Position numbers and translations under genes: made by a program
Notes under the pieces: model-generated
Database searches by the model: none
What the model saw: the letters and a program-made list of their open reading frames with translations, nothing else
Told to the model about the DNA's origin: nothing
Assembly (NCBI RefSeq): GCF_018397995.1
Contig: NZ_BBQH01000029.1
Coordinates: 40,255 to 104,254, forward strand
Direction: 5' to 3'
Length of the DNA stretch: 64,000 nt
Source: Rhizomonospora bruguierae
GTDB lineage: Bacteria > Actinomycetota > Actinomycetes > Mycobacteriales > Micromonosporaceae
Part shown: one piece after another, positions 17,820-26,854 of the stretch
Position numbering within the stretch: position 1 is the stretch's first letter
Layout of the letters: the number at the start of each line of letters is the position of its first letter

Positions 17820-18584
17820 ATGATGACATTCGGTGCGGTACGCAAGATCGTCCTGCCGTTGCTCGCGTTCGGACTCGGACTGGTCGCCTGGCAGCTCGCC
17901 GGCCAGCAGAATCCGGTGTTGTTCGCCACGCCGGGCCAGTCGGCCGGCGCATTGGTCGAGTTCGCTGCCGACGGCAGCCTGGGCGAGGCCCTGTGGCAAT
18001 CCGCACAGCTCTATGTAATCGGTCTGAGTGCCGCCATCTTTGTCGGCGTCGTCTACGGGTTCCTGCTCAGCCGGGTGCGGCTCATGCGGGAAGGTACGGA
18101 GTGGCTGATCTACTTCGTTCAAGCCATTCCCGTGGTGGCCCTGACGCCGTTCATCCTCTCCGGGTTGGGCTTCGGGCTTGCCGCCAAGTCCCTTGTGGTC
18201 TTCATCGTGACGGTGTTCCCGATTCTCATCAACACATCCGAGGGCGCCCGGCAGGTGCCGTCCGTACTGGCGGAGGTGGCGAAGATCTACGGTTCGAACG
18301 AGCGTAGATTCTGGATCGACGTTCTCATTCCGCATTCCATGCCGTACGTGATGACCGGGGTCAGGCAGGGGATCGCCATCGCCTTCGTCGGCACCGTCGC
18401 CGCGGAGTTCTTCCTCAACCCCACGGGGCTCGGCGGGATGCTGCTGCTCGCCGGAAACCGGTTCGATTCCGCCGCGGCACTGGGGCTGACACTTCTGATC
18501 GCCGTGCTCGCGGCGGTACTGGTGGCACTGGGCGGCGTGGTGGAGAAGAAGTTTTCGCCGTGGCGACAGGAGACCGCGAAATGA
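17820..18584 (+). CDS. ABC transporter permease, SsuC/TauC type
   Basis: The 254-residue integral membrane protein has about six hydrophobic helices and the ATPase-docking EAA-like loop (EVAKIYGSNERRFWIDVLIPHSMPYVMTG, starting near residue 155, described in parts). TAGAGG precedes the start; ATG at 17820 is preferred over GTG at 17814 or ATG at 17823. It overlaps the next permease by four bases (ATGA). Two different permeases make this a heterodimeric importer channel. Confidence 0.87.
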   Translation: MMTFGAVRKIVLPLLAFGLGLVAWQLAGQQNPVLFATPGQSAGALVEFAADGSLGEALWQSAQLYVIGLSAAIFVGVVYGFLLSRVRLMREGTEWLIYFVQAIPVVALTPFILSGLGFGLAAKSLVVFIVTVFPILINTSEGARQVPSVLAEVAKIYGSNERRFWIDVLIPHSMPYVMTGVRQGIAIAFVGTVAAEFFLNPTGLGGMLLLAGNRFDSAAALGLTLLIAVLAAVLVALGGVVEKKFSPWRQETAK

Positions 18585-19399
18585 CCACGGTCATGCGACC
18601 ACGGAGCATGCGGGCGGCCAAGCCGTCCGCGGCGGCGCCCGCTCGCCGGTCGTGGAACGTGCGGAGCATCCTGGCCAAGGCCGTCGTGATCGTCGTGTTC
18701 CTGTTCGCGTGGCACTTCACGGTGGCCCTGTGGCTGCCGTCGTACCTGCCGACGCCGCTCGGCGTCCTCGGGGCGGTCGTGCCCACGGTGCTGTCGGAGG
18801 AGTTCGGCTCCGCCGTCCGGGAGTCGGTGGTCGCCATCGTCGTCGGGCTGGCCGTCGGCTCCTTCCTGGGGACCGCCCTCGGGCTGGTCAGCGGCCGCCT
18901 GCTCTGGCTGCGGCAACTGCTCTCGCCGTACCTCAACGGCCTTTACGCGCTGCCCCTGCTGGCCATCGTGCCGCCGACGACCATCTGGCTGGGGTACACC
19001 GGCGACGCCCGACTGGCTTTGATCGTCGTCGCCGCTTTCCTGCCCTGCGCGGTGAGCACGGCCGACGGAGCCAGCGCCGTTCCCTCGAGCCTGAACGACG
19101 TGGTGGAGGTCTACCGGGTCTCGTCCGTGCGGCGCATCTTTGACCTCGTTCTGCCGTCGAGCCTGCCGTTCGTCATCGCCGGCCTGCATGTCGCCGTCGG
19201 CCGGGCGATCATCGCCGCCGTCTCGGTGGAGTTCATCGCCGGCCTCAACGGCCTGGGCACCTTCGTGCTGTTGAACGCGCGGTCGTTCCACCAGAACACC
19301 GCGTTCGTGGGTGTGCTCGTGCTCGCGCTGTTCGGCGGACTGGCACGCCTGGCGATCGTCTGGGTACTGCGCAAGGCCGCCCCCTGGCATACGCGGTGA
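18581..19399 (+). CDS. ABC transporter permease, second subunit
   Basis: The 272-residue protein has a basic ~30-residue cytoplasmic N-terminus, then about six membrane helices and an EAA-like loop (LNDVVEVYRVSSVRRIFDLV). It pairs with the upstream permease. It is the last plus-strand gene of the cluster and converges on the LacI-type regulator 49 bases away. Confidence 0.86.
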   Translation: MTTVMRPRSMRAAKPSAAAPARRSWNVRSILAKAVVIVVFLFAWHFTVALWLPSYLPTPLGVLGAVVPTVLSEEFGSAVRESVVAIVVGLAVGSFLGTALGLVSGRLLWLRQLLSPYLNGLYALPLLAIVPPTTIWLGYTGDARLALIVVAAFLPCAVSTADGASAVPSSLNDVVEVYRVSSVRRIFDLVLPSSLPFVIAGLHVAVGRAIIAAVSVEFIAGLNGLGTFVLLNARSFHQNTAFVGVLVLALFGGLARLAIVWVLRKAAPWHTR

Positions 19400-19448
19400 C
19401 CGGCGCCAGCCCGCTCGGCGGCGCGGCCCGGTACGCGGCCGCCGCCCG

Positions 19449-20552
19449 TCAGCTCCGGCTGTCGCCAAGCAGGGACGGACCCCGGCGATACTCGCTGGAG
19501 GCCCGGACGCGCAGTTGGGGGGTGAAGACCTCCGACTCGATGGGGCGGCCCTCGATCAGGTCGATCAGCGACTCCACGGCGCGGGTGCCCATGGCCGTCA
19601 GCGGAATGGAGACGCTCGTCAGGGGTACCCACAGGGCCTCACCGATGCGGGTGTCGTTGTACCCGACGATGGCGACATCCTCGGGTACGCGCAGGCCGAG
19701 ATCGCGGGCCGCCGCCATCAGCCCGATCGCGATGTAGTCGTTGGCGGCGAAGATCGCGGTAGGAGCGCCGGCGCGGGTCAGCAACGCCCGCCCCGATTCG
19801 ATGCCGCTGTCGATCCCCAGCTCGGAATCGAGGATCAGGCTCCCGTCCTCCGCGATGCCGGCACTGTTCAGCGCCCGCAGGTAACCGGCACGACGGTCCG
19901 CGGCCGTGGAGGTTCCCCGGATTCCGGCGACGTGCGCGATGCGGTGGTGCCCGCGCTCCAGCAGGTGACGGGTGGCCAGGTAGGCCCCCAGCTCATCGTC
20001 GGCCCGGTAGCACGGATGGGTACCGTTGCCCCGGTTCAGCAGCACGAACGCCATGTTGCGCTCGGTGAGGTCGTCGATGGTCGGGTCGTTCAGGTGCGCG
20101 GTCGCCACGATGAGGCCGTCGACGCGGCGTTCCCTGAGTACGCGCAGGCCGTTCCTTGTCCGGGCCGGATCGTCCCCGGTGCTCACCGTGATCGCCTGGT
20201 ACCCCAGGCGGAGCGCCGTGGACTCGGCCGCTTCGAATATGACGGTCAACACGTTGTCCACGAGGCGCGGGATCACCAGGCCGAGCGTTCTCGTTCGGTT
20301 CGTCCGCAGGCTCCGGGCCCAGGGATTGGGGTCGTAGCCCAGTTTCCGGGCGATCGCCCGCACCTTCTCCACCGTTTCGGCGCTGACCGGGCGGGTGGGA
20401 TTCGGGTCCAATGCCCGCGATACCGTCGACACGTGGACATTCGCCTGTTCGGCGATGCTCTGCAGGGTCACATGGCTCTGGCCGTGCTGTCCCGGGGTGT
20501 TCGCGGTCGTTGCCATGCTCTCAGTCGTGCCCTTTCCGAGCCTGACGATCAT
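19449..20552 (-). CDS. LacI-family transcriptional regulator
   Basis: The 367-residue protein has an N-terminal LacI HTH (VTLQSIAEQANVHVSTVSRAL) with hinge region, then a periplasmic-binding-like effector domain (LGLVIPRLVDNVLTVIFEAAE; AIFAANDYIAIGLMAAARDLG). ATG at 20552 has AGGA seven bases upstream; ATG at 20516 is an alternative. It ends convergently with the importer genes and is the obvious candidate repressor of the hydantoinase operon, with the operon's substrate or product as inducer. That link is inferred from position. Confidence 0.85.
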   Translation of the reverse strand: MIVRLGKGTTESMATTANTPGQHGQSHVTLQSIAEQANVHVSTVSRALDPNPTRPVSAETVEKVRAIARKLGYDPNPWARSLRTNRTRTLGLVIPRLVDNVLTVIFEAAESTALRLGYQAITVSTGDDPARTRNGLRVLRERRVDGLIVATAHLNDPTIDDLTERNMAFVLLNRGNGTHPCYRADDELGAYLATRHLLERGHHRIAHVAGIRGTSTAADRRAGYLRALNSAGIAEDGSLILDSELGIDSGIESGRALLTRAGAPTAIFAANDYIAIGLMAAARDLGLRVPEDVAIVGYNDTRIGEALWVPLTSVSIPLTAMGTRAVESLIDLIEGRPIESEVFTPQLRVRASSEYRRGPSLLGDSRS

Positions 20553-20678
20553 GGACTTGTCCTGATGGATACGTTCCCACTCAGCCGTCACCGTAGGATA
20601 GCCAGGTTCATTGGCGAGATGAATCGCGGGACGCGGGGCGCCAAGCCCATGCAAGCGGGGGAACCAGCGGGAGCGCCG

Positions 20679-21524
20679 CTATGAGGTGCGCTTGGTTCGG
20701 GGGCTGGGCGTGCGCCGGGCCGGGGTGGCCGGATGGGGAGCCACCTGGGGGCCGCGCGCCCGGGCCGCGCACAGCTCGGCGAGCCGGTCGTATGCCGCCT
20801 GGCCGATGAGGGCGGCCAGCTCCGGGCCGTACGAGACGTACATGGGTTCGCGGCCCACGTGCGCCTCCGGGGAGGAGGTGCACCACCAGTCGAGGTCGTG
20901 GCCGCCGGCGCCCCAGCCGCGGCGGTCGAACTCGGTGACGGTGGAGACGAGAACCTTGGTGCCGTCCGGGCGCTTCACCCAGTCCTGCTCCCGGCGGATG
21001 GGCAGCTGCCAGCAGACGTCCGGCTTGTACTCCAACGGGTGTACGCCGTCGCGGAGCGCCTGGGCGTGCAGGGCGCAGCCGCCGCCACCGGGGAAGTCGG
21101 CGTCGTTGAGGAACACGCACGGGCCGTCGGGACGCTGGGTGGCGGTGCGCCGGGCCGGGCTCTTGCCGTCGATGGTGTCCATCTCGGTGTACTGCTTGAA
21201 GCCGCGCCGGTGGTGCTGCCAGGTCTCGGGGGTGAGCCGCTTCGCGGCGGCGCGGACCCGGTTCTCGTCGTCCGCGTCGGTGAAGAAGGCGCCGTGCGAG
21301 CAGCAGCCGTCGGCCGCCCGGCCGGCGATGATGCCGTGGCAGCCGCGGCCGAAGACACACGTCCAGCGGGACAGCAGCCAGGTCAGGTCGGCGCGGATGA
21401 CGTGCTCCGCGTCGTCCGGGTCGGGAAACTCGATCCACTCCCGGGGGAAGTCCAGATCGACCTCGCGCGACCGTGGATCGTCCGGAACGTCGACCAGTAC
21501 GCGCAGCTTGTTACCGCTTGCCAC
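20679..21524 (-). CDS. cysteine-rich protein of unknown function (DUF3109/YkgJ-like)
   Basis: The 281-residue soluble protein has cysteines at about 56, 62, 74, 75, 135, 150 and 170 in [32 protein letters not shown] and DVCWQLP. This spacing recalls YkgJ/DUF3109 proteins, which are proposed to bind zinc or an iron-sulfur cluster. It has a positively charged Pro-rich tail and no signal peptide. It is probably leaderless: TACGCT (minus strand, 21531-21536) is six bases before GTG. It is divergent from ppx. The function is unknown. Confidence 0.65.
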   Translation of the reverse strand: MASGNKLRVLVDVPDDPRSREVDLDFPREWIEFPDPDDAEHVIRADLTWLLSRWTCVFGRGCHGIIAGRAADGCCSHGAFFTDADDENRVRAAAKRLTPETWQHHRRGFKQYTEMDTIDGKSPARRTATQRPDGPCVFLNDADFPGGGGCALHAQALRDGVHPLEYKPDVCWQLPIRREQDWVKRPDGTKVLVSTVTEFDRRGWGAGGHDLDWWCTSSPEAHVGREPMYVSYGPELAALIGQAAYDRLAELCAARARGPQVAPHPATPARRTPSPRTKRTS

Positions 21525-21652
21525 CCGGTCAGCGTACGCCGTGAACCGCGCCGGACCCCGTTTCCGGCCGGCGCGGACACCGTGTCGGTACCGATCGCCG
21601 CACGCGGAGCCGGCACCGGGCGGGCCGGGGGCCAGACCTTAAGGTCGACGGC

Positions 21653-22603
21653 ATGCGACTGGGCGTGCTGGACGTCGGCTCGAACACGGTGCACCTGCTG
21701 GTGGTGGACGCGCACCGCGGCGCCCACCCGTGGCCGGCGCACTCGGAGAAGGCGGCGCCGCGGCTGGCCGAGCAGATCGGCCCGGACGGCGCGCTGACCC
21801 CGGCCGGCGCGGACGCCCTGGTCGGGGCGGTCGCCGACGGCCGGGCGGCCGCGGTGCGGCTGGAGACCGAGGACCTGCTGGCGTTCGCCACGTCGGCGGT
21901 CCGGGACGCGACGAACGCGTCGCGGGTGCTCGTCCGGGTCCGCGAGGAGACGGGCGTGGACCTGCGGGTGCTCTCCGGCGAGGACGAGGCGCGGACGACG
22001 TTCCTCGCGGTGCGCCGCTGGTTCGGCTGGTCGGCCGGGCGGCTGCTGGTGGTGGACATCGGCGGCGGCTCGCTGGAACTGGCGGCCGGCGTCGACGAGC
22101 AGCCGGACCTGGCGCTGTCGCTGCCGCTGGGCGCGGGCCGGCTGACCCGCCGGTTCCTGGGGGTGGACGTGGACGCGACGGCGCCGCCGGCCGCGTACGC
22201 GGTGGACGAGTTGCGCGAGTACGTGGAGTCCCGGCTGGCGGGCGCGGTGGAGAAGTTGCGCGGCGCCGGGTGGGACCGGCCCGTGGTCACCTCGAAGACG
22301 TTCCGCACGCTGGCCCGGCTGGCGGGCGCGGCCCCGTCGGGCGCGGGGCTGTGGGCGCCGCGGCGGCTGACCCTCACCGGGCTGCGCCAGGTGCTCGGGT
22401 TCATCCGGCTGATCCCGCCGGCGGCGTTGGCCGAGTTGGAGGGGGTCAGCGCGGCGCGGGCGCACCAGGTGCTGGCCGGCGCGGTGGTGGCCGAGGTAGC
22501 GATGCGCCGGCTGGGTGTGGAGGAGGTCGAACTGTGCCCCTGGGCGCTGCGCGAGGGGGTGATCCTGCGCCGCCTGGACCAGCTGGAAGCCGTCCCGGTT
22601 TGA
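21653..22603 (+). CDS. ppx: exopolyphosphatase / Ppx-GppA phosphatase family
   Basis: The 316-residue protein has the actin-like ATPase-fold motifs of Ppx/GppA enzymes: LDVGSNTVHLLVV at the N-terminus, AFATSAVRDATN, LSGEDEARTTF and VVDIGGGSLELA. It would release phosphate from polyphosphate or convert pppGpp. At about 300 residues it matches the short actinobacterial Ppx, which lacks the C-terminal HD domain. TAAGGT (21640-21645) lies seven bases before ATG, so it is likely leaderless. It precedes a TIM-barrel isomerase gene, as in mycobacteria. Confidence 0.88.
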   Translation: MRLGVLDVGSNTVHLLVVDAHRGAHPWPAHSEKAAPRLAEQIGPDGALTPAGADALVGAVADGRAAAVRLETEDLLAFATSAVRDATNASRVLVRVREETGVDLRVLSGEDEARTTFLAVRRWFGWSAGRLLVVDIGGGSLELAAGVDEQPDLALSLPLGAGRLTRRFLGVDVDATAPPAAYAVDELREYVESRLAGAVEKLRGAGWDRPVVTSKTFRTLARLAGAAPSGAGLWAPRRLTLTGLRQVLGFIRLIPPAALAELEGVSAARAHQVLAGAVVAEVAMRRLGVEEVELCPWALREGVILRRLDQLEAVPV

Positions 22604-22662
22604 CCCGTTTGGCCCCCTCGGCGCGGCGGGGTTGCCGGCGCACTGGCGTTACGCTGGCAACC

Positions 22663-23469
22663 GTGACAACCGGCGTTCCCGTACTCCTGTCCAGCTCCTC
22701 GGTGTTCCCGGAGCCGACGGCCGCCGCGTTTCAGATGGCGGCCAGCCTCGGCTACGACGGCCTGGAGGTGATGGTCTGGACGGACGCGGTCAGCCAGGAT
22801 TTCGGCGCCCTGCGCGGGCTGGCGGAGCACTACGGCCTGCCGGTGCGTTCGGTGCACGCGCCCTGCCTGCTGGTCACGCAGCGGGTGTGGAGCGCCGACC
22901 CGTGGGAGCGGCTGCGCCGCTCCGCCGAGCTGGCCACCGCCCTGGCGGCGCCCACCGTGGTGGTGCACCCACCGTTCACCTGGCAGCGGGAGTACGCCCG
23001 CACCTTCGAGGCGGGCCTGCGCCGGCTGCGCAGCCGGTACCCGTCGGTGTCGTTCGCGATCGAGAACATGTACCCGGTGCGGATGGCCGGCCGGGAGTTC
23101 GTGCCCTACGCCCCGGGCTGGGACCCGACCCGCGCCGGGTACGACGCCTACACGCTGGACCTGTCCCACTGCGCCGCCGCCCGGGGCGACTCCCTGGCGA
23201 TGGCGGCGGCGATGGGTGACAAGCTGGCCCACGTGCACCTCGGTGACGGCACCGGCGAGGGGCGCGACGAGCACCTGGTGCCCGGGCGGGGCAGTCAGCC
23301 GTGCGTGGAACTGCTCTCCTCGCTGGCCGGGCGCGGCTTCACCGGCTCGGTCGCGGTCGAGGTGGCGACCCGGGGCGCCAAGAGCCGCGACGTGCGCGAG
23401 GCGGACCTCGCCGAGGCGCTGGCGTTCGCCCGCCGGTACCTGAAGGCGCCGACCGGGGCGAACGTCTAG
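22663..23469 (+). CDS. sugar phosphate isomerase/epimerase (AP endonuclease 2-like TIM barrel)
   Basis: The 268-residue protein has a TIM-barrel of the xylose isomerase-like/AP endonuclease 2 superfamily: LGYDGLEVMVW, VVVHPPFTW, FAIENMYP, LDLSHCAA and LAHVHLGDG contribute the metal-site His, Glu and Asp. The substrate is unknown. TACGCT (22650-22655) seven bases before GTG indicates leaderless transcription. It ends four bases inside the convergent CGNR gene. Confidence 0.8.
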   Translation: MTTGVPVLLSSSSVFPEPTAAAFQMAASLGYDGLEVMVWTDAVSQDFGALRGLAEHYGLPVRSVHAPCLLVTQRVWSADPWERLRRSAELATALAAPTVVVHPPFTWQREYARTFEAGLRRLRSRYPSVSFAIENMYPVRMAGREFVPYAPGWDPTRAGYDAYTLDLSHCAAARGDSLAMAAAMGDKLAHVHLGDGTGEGRDEHLVPGRGSQPCVELLSSLAGRGFTGSVAVEVATRGAKSRDVREADLAEALAFARRYLKAPTGANV

Positions 23470-24011
23470 GCGCTGGCCGGGGTGAGCGCGTCAGCGGCCC
23501 GCTTGCGGGCCCGGTGCGCGGCCACGTGGGAGCGGGTGGCGCACCGCTCGGAGCAGAACCGCCGGCAGTTGTTGGACGAGGTGTCCAGGTAGACGTTGCC
23601 GCAGCGGTCGTCGGCGCAGATGCCGAACCGGGCGCTGCCGTACGAGCACAGCCACACCGACAGCCCCCAGACCGCGCCGGCCAGGTACTCGGCGCTGACC
23701 GAGGAGCCGCGGCTGGTGACGTGCATGTGCCAGTCGCTGGCGTCGTGGCCGGAGATCCGCGGCTGCACCGGGAACGCCTCCAGCAGCGCGTTCAGCTCGA
23801 TGACCGCCTCGGCGTCGCGCCCGGAGGTGCCCAGTTCGAAGACGTCCCGCAGCCGCTTCTGGGCCCGCCGGAACAGGGTGACGTCCCGGTCGGTCACCTC
23901 GTCGTGCATCCAGGTGCTCTCCGCCTCCAGCAGCACCCGCAGGTCGGCCAGGCTGGCCAGCGGCGCGTTGACGACCTGCACCGCGGTCCGTGCGTAGGCA
24001 TCGAAGTCCAC
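23466..24011 (-). CDS. CGNR zinc finger (ABATE-type) protein
   Basis: The 181-residue protein has an N-terminal helical ABATE-like domain and a C-terminal CGNR-type zinc finger: CADDRCGNVYLDTSSNNCRR then FCSERCATRSHVAAHRARK. The family is regarded as putative DNA-binding stress regulators. The GTG start lies six bases after TACCGT (minus strand, 24018-24023), suggesting a leaderless mRNA. It overlaps the end of the convergent isomerase gene by four bases. Its targets are unknown. Confidence 0.82.
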   Translation of the reverse strand: MDFDAYARTAVQVVNAPLASLADLRVLLEAESTWMHDEVTDRDVTLFRRAQKRLRDVFELGTSGRDAEAVIELNALLEAFPVQPRISGHDASDWHMHVTSRGSSVSAEYLAGAVWGLSVWLCSYGSARFGICADDRCGNVYLDTSSNNCRRFCSERCATRSHVAAHRARKRAADALTPASA

Positions 24012-24146
24012 CCGACAACGGTAGACGACCCGGGGCGGGGCGGGGCACCGGCGGGTAATCCGACCGCGACCAACCGTAGGCGTGAGTGGATCTTCTCTTC
24101 CGGCGCCCCCGGCGCGACCGCCCGGGCGCGGCGTTACGCTCGCGGC

Positions 24147-25067
24147 ATGCTGCGTTCGGTGATCCTCGCCGCGTCCCGGTCAGCCCGGTTGGCGCGGCTC
24201 GTTGAGACGACCCCGGTCAGCCGGTCGGTCGTCCGCCGGTTCGTCGCCGGCACGGCCACGGACGACGCGCTGCGCGTGACCCGCCAGCTTGTCTCCGACG
24301 GCCTCGAGGTCACCCTCGACCACCTGGGGGAGGACACGCTCACCGCCGAGCAGGCGCAGGCCACCCGCGACGAGTACGTTCGGCTGCTCGGCGCGCTGGA
24401 GGGGGCCGGGCTCGGCCGCTGCGCGGAGGTCAGCGCGAAGCTCTCGGCGCTCGGCCAGAAGATCGACGTGCGGCTGGCCGTCGAGCACGCCCGCGCCATC
24501 TGCGTCGCGGCCGCCGCGGCCGGCACCACGGTCACGCTGGACATGGAGGACCACACCACCACCGACTCCACCCTGGAGATCCTCGCCGACCTGCGCAAGG
24601 ACCATCCGGACACGGGCGCGGTGCTCCAGGCGTACCTGCGCCGCACCGAGGCGGACTGCCGGGAGCTGGCGACGGCGGGCTCGCGGGTCCGGCTGTGCAA
24701 GGGCGCGTACGACGAGCCGGAGTCGGTGGCGTACCAGTCGGCGTTGGACGTCGACAAGTCCTACGTGCGGTGCATGAACATCCTGATGTCCGGCGAGGGC
24801 TATCCGATGATCGCCACGCATGATCCGCGGCTGATCGCGATCGCCGAGGACCGGGCCCGCTGGTTCGACCGGGCGCCGAACGAGTTCGAGTTCCAGATGC
24901 TGTACGGGGTGCGCCCGGACGAGCAGCGGCGGCTCGCCGGCGACGGGTACCAGATGCGGGTCTACGTGCCGTACGGCACCGAGTGGTACGGGTACCTGAT
25001 GCGCCGGCTGGCCGAGCGTCCCGCGAACGTGGCGTTCTTCGCCCGCGCCCTCGGGTCGCGCAAGTAG
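24147..25067 (+). CDS. putB: proline dehydrogenase (monofunctional)
   Basis: This enzyme oxidises L-proline to pyrroline-5-carboxylate with FAD. The 306-residue protein is the short one-domain PRODH: KLSALGQKID, TLDMEDHTTTDSTLEI, QAYLRRTEADC, RLCKGAYDEPESVAYQ, MIATHDPRLIA and the C-terminal VYVPYGTEWYGYLMRRLAERP are typical. No P5C dehydrogenase gene is adjacent. The ATG is six bases after TACGCT (24135-24140), consistent with a leaderless transcript. Confidence 0.93.
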   Translation: MLRSVILAASRSARLARLVETTPVSRSVVRRFVAGTATDDALRVTRQLVSDGLEVTLDHLGEDTLTAEQAQATRDEYVRLLGALEGAGLGRCAEVSAKLSALGQKIDVRLAVEHARAICVAAAAAGTTVTLDMEDHTTTDSTLEILADLRKDHPDTGAVLQAYLRRTEADCRELATAGSRVRLCKGAYDEPESVAYQSALDVDKSYVRCMNILMSGEGYPMIATHDPRLIAIAEDRARWFDRAPNEFEFQMLYGVRPDEQRRLAGDGYQMRVYVPYGTEWYGYLMRRLAERPANVAFFARALGSRK

Positions 25068-25156
25068 GGCCCCCAGCCGCGCGAGTAGGGCCAACCGTCG
25101 GGGTCGGCTGAACGGCGGATCGCGCGCCGGCCGTCCGGGCCTTACTGTCCCGGTTC

Positions 25157-26782
25157 GTGGCGTACGGGGAGTCTGACCAGCCGGGGCATGATCCGTCCGA
25201 TCTACCGTCGGGCCCCTCGCAACCCGCGCCCGTGGACGCCCCGTCCCGCCCCTACTACGACACCCCGCATGCGCTGGGTGCCCCGCATGCGCTGGGTGCC
25301 CCGCATGCGCTGGGTGCCCCGCACGCGGCGGGCGGGTACCGCCCGCCTGCGCAGTACCAGCCGCCGGGGGAGCAGTGGCCAGGCTATGCGCCACCCGGGG
25401 CGCCCACCTGGCCCCCGCCGCCGGCGCCGTATCCAGGCAACCCGTACCCCGGGGCCCAATACCCCGGGGCCGCGTACCCCGGGTCCGCGTATCCGGGAGC
25501 CGCGTATCCGGGGGGCTGGCCGGCTCCGGCGCCCGCCCGGCGGCGCCGGACGCTGCCCATCGTGCTGTCCGTGGTCGCCGCGCTGCTGATCTGCACGACC
25601 CCGCTGGCGGTGCTGGTGAGGGTGGCCGCGACCCGGGCCGGCGCCACCGGCACCGGCCCCGGGGGCGGCGGCGCGCGGGGCGGCGGCGTCGAGGGCGTCA
25701 TCACCGACCGGCTCACCGCCCAGTCCGAGGCCCTGATCAAGGGCGACGAGGCCGCCTACCTCGGCGTCGCCGAGCCCACCGCCACCAAGCTGCGGGACGA
25801 ACTGCGCCTGCGGTACGGGTCGCTGCGCGCCCTGAAGGTGGCCTCGTTCACCCAGAGCGTGGACTCGCTGCACGCCCTCGACGACGCGCGCTCCCGCTGG
25901 GAGGCGGACGTCAACGTCTCCCTCTGCTTCGTCGCGCCCGGCTGCTCCCCGCAGCGCATCCAGGTGACCACCCGCTGGTCGACCGCCGGCGACCGGGCCC
26001 TGATGACCGCCCTGGACGACTCCGGCCGGGCGTCCAACGGTCCCCGCCCGTGGGAGATGTCCGCGCTGAGCGCCCGCAGCGGCCAACGGACGCTGATCGC
26101 CGCGAGCCGCTCGTTCGCCGGGCGGCTGCCGAAGCTCCAGGCGGTGGCGGAGCAGGCCGCCGCGGTCGCCGACCGGTTCGTCATCGGCAAGCGCCCCGAC
26201 CGGTACGTGATCTTCTTCGGCACCTCCCGGGAGGTCGAGAGCTGGTACGGGGGCGACGTGCCGAAGTGGTCCATCGGCTACGCGCTGCCCTCCGGCCCGC
26301 AGACCCTGGACGTGGCGGTCCGGCTGGACGACATCGACAACGACTTCGTGGACGACGTGCTGCGCCACGAGTTGACCCACGTGGCCACCCTCAGCGGCGG
26401 CGCCACCGGCACGTCGGGCTACTTCTGGCTGGTGGAGGGGATCGCCGAGTACGCGATGGAGGAGGGCCGGCCGGTCACCAAGTACCCGGACCTGGAGGCG
26501 GTGCACCGGTACCTGCGGGACAAGGGCTGGGACGGCAAGCTGGACCGCGTCGAGCCAACGGCGAACACCCCCGAGTCGCAGGTCGCCGCGTTCTACGGCA
26601 TCGGGTACCTGGCCAGCCGCCGGCTAGGCGACCGGTACGGGCGGGAGAAGCTGCTGGAGTTCTTCCGCCTGGTGATCCACGAGGACAAGCCGGCGGACGC
26701 GGCGTCCCGTGCGGCGTTCGGTGCGCCCTGGTCCACGGTGAGCGCCGACTGCGTCGACTACGTCAAGCGCGTCGCCGCCTGA
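25157..26782 (+). CDS. membrane-anchored HExxH metallopeptidase-like protein with Pro-rich N-terminus
   Basis: The 541-residue protein starts with a cytoplasmic Pro/Tyr/Gly-rich region (PHALGA x3, then YPG repeats), followed by one membrane helix (about 140-160). A large extracytoplasmic part carries HELTH near residue 405, with a downstream Glu in WLVEGIAEYAMEE, which fits a gluzincin (HExxH ... E) zinc protease. A central SnoaL/NTF2-like stretch (AQSEALIKGDEAAYLG) may be a ligand domain. It is probably leaderless (TACTGT at 25143-25148). The substrate is unknown; activity is predicted only from motifs. Confidence 0.7.
   Translation: MAYGESDQPGHDPSDLPSGPSQPAPVDAPSRPYYDTPHALGAPHALGAPHALGAPHAAGGYRPPAQYQPPGEQWPGYAPPGAPTWPPPPAPYPGNPYPGAQYPGAAYPGSAYPGAAYPGGWPAPAPARRRRTLPIVLSVVAALLICTTPLAVLVRVAATRAGATGTGPGGGGARGGGVEGVITDRLTAQSEALIKGDEAAYLGVAEPTATKLRDELRLRYGSLRALKVASFTQSVDSLHALDDARSRWEADVNVSLCFVAPGCSPQRIQVTTRWSTAGDRALMTALDDSGRASNGPRPWEMSALSARSGQRTLIAASRSFAGRLPKLQAVAEQAAAVADRFVIGKRPDRYVIFFGTSREVESWYGGDVPKWSIGYALPSGPQTLDVAVRLDDIDNDFVDDVLRHELTHVATLSGGATGTSGYFWLVEGIAEYAMEEGRPVTKYPDLEAVHRYLRDKGWDGKLDRVEPTANTPESQVAAFYGIGYLASRRLGDRYGREKLLEFFRLVIHEDKPADAASRAAFGAPWSTVSADCVDYVKRVAA
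25263..25316 (+). repeat. three tandem 18-bp repeats inside a coding region
   Basis: The unit CCCCGCATGCGCTGGGTG occurs three times without mismatch and encodes PHALGA three times in the flexible N-terminus of the metallopeptidase-like protein. A partial fourth copy follows. Repeat number could vary between strains by slippage. Confidence 0.85.
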
Positions 26783-26854
26783 CGCGGCGGTATCGGGTAG
26801 CGGGCGTGCCGGTGGGGACGGTGCGCGCGCCGGGTGCGGGCATAGCATGACCCC

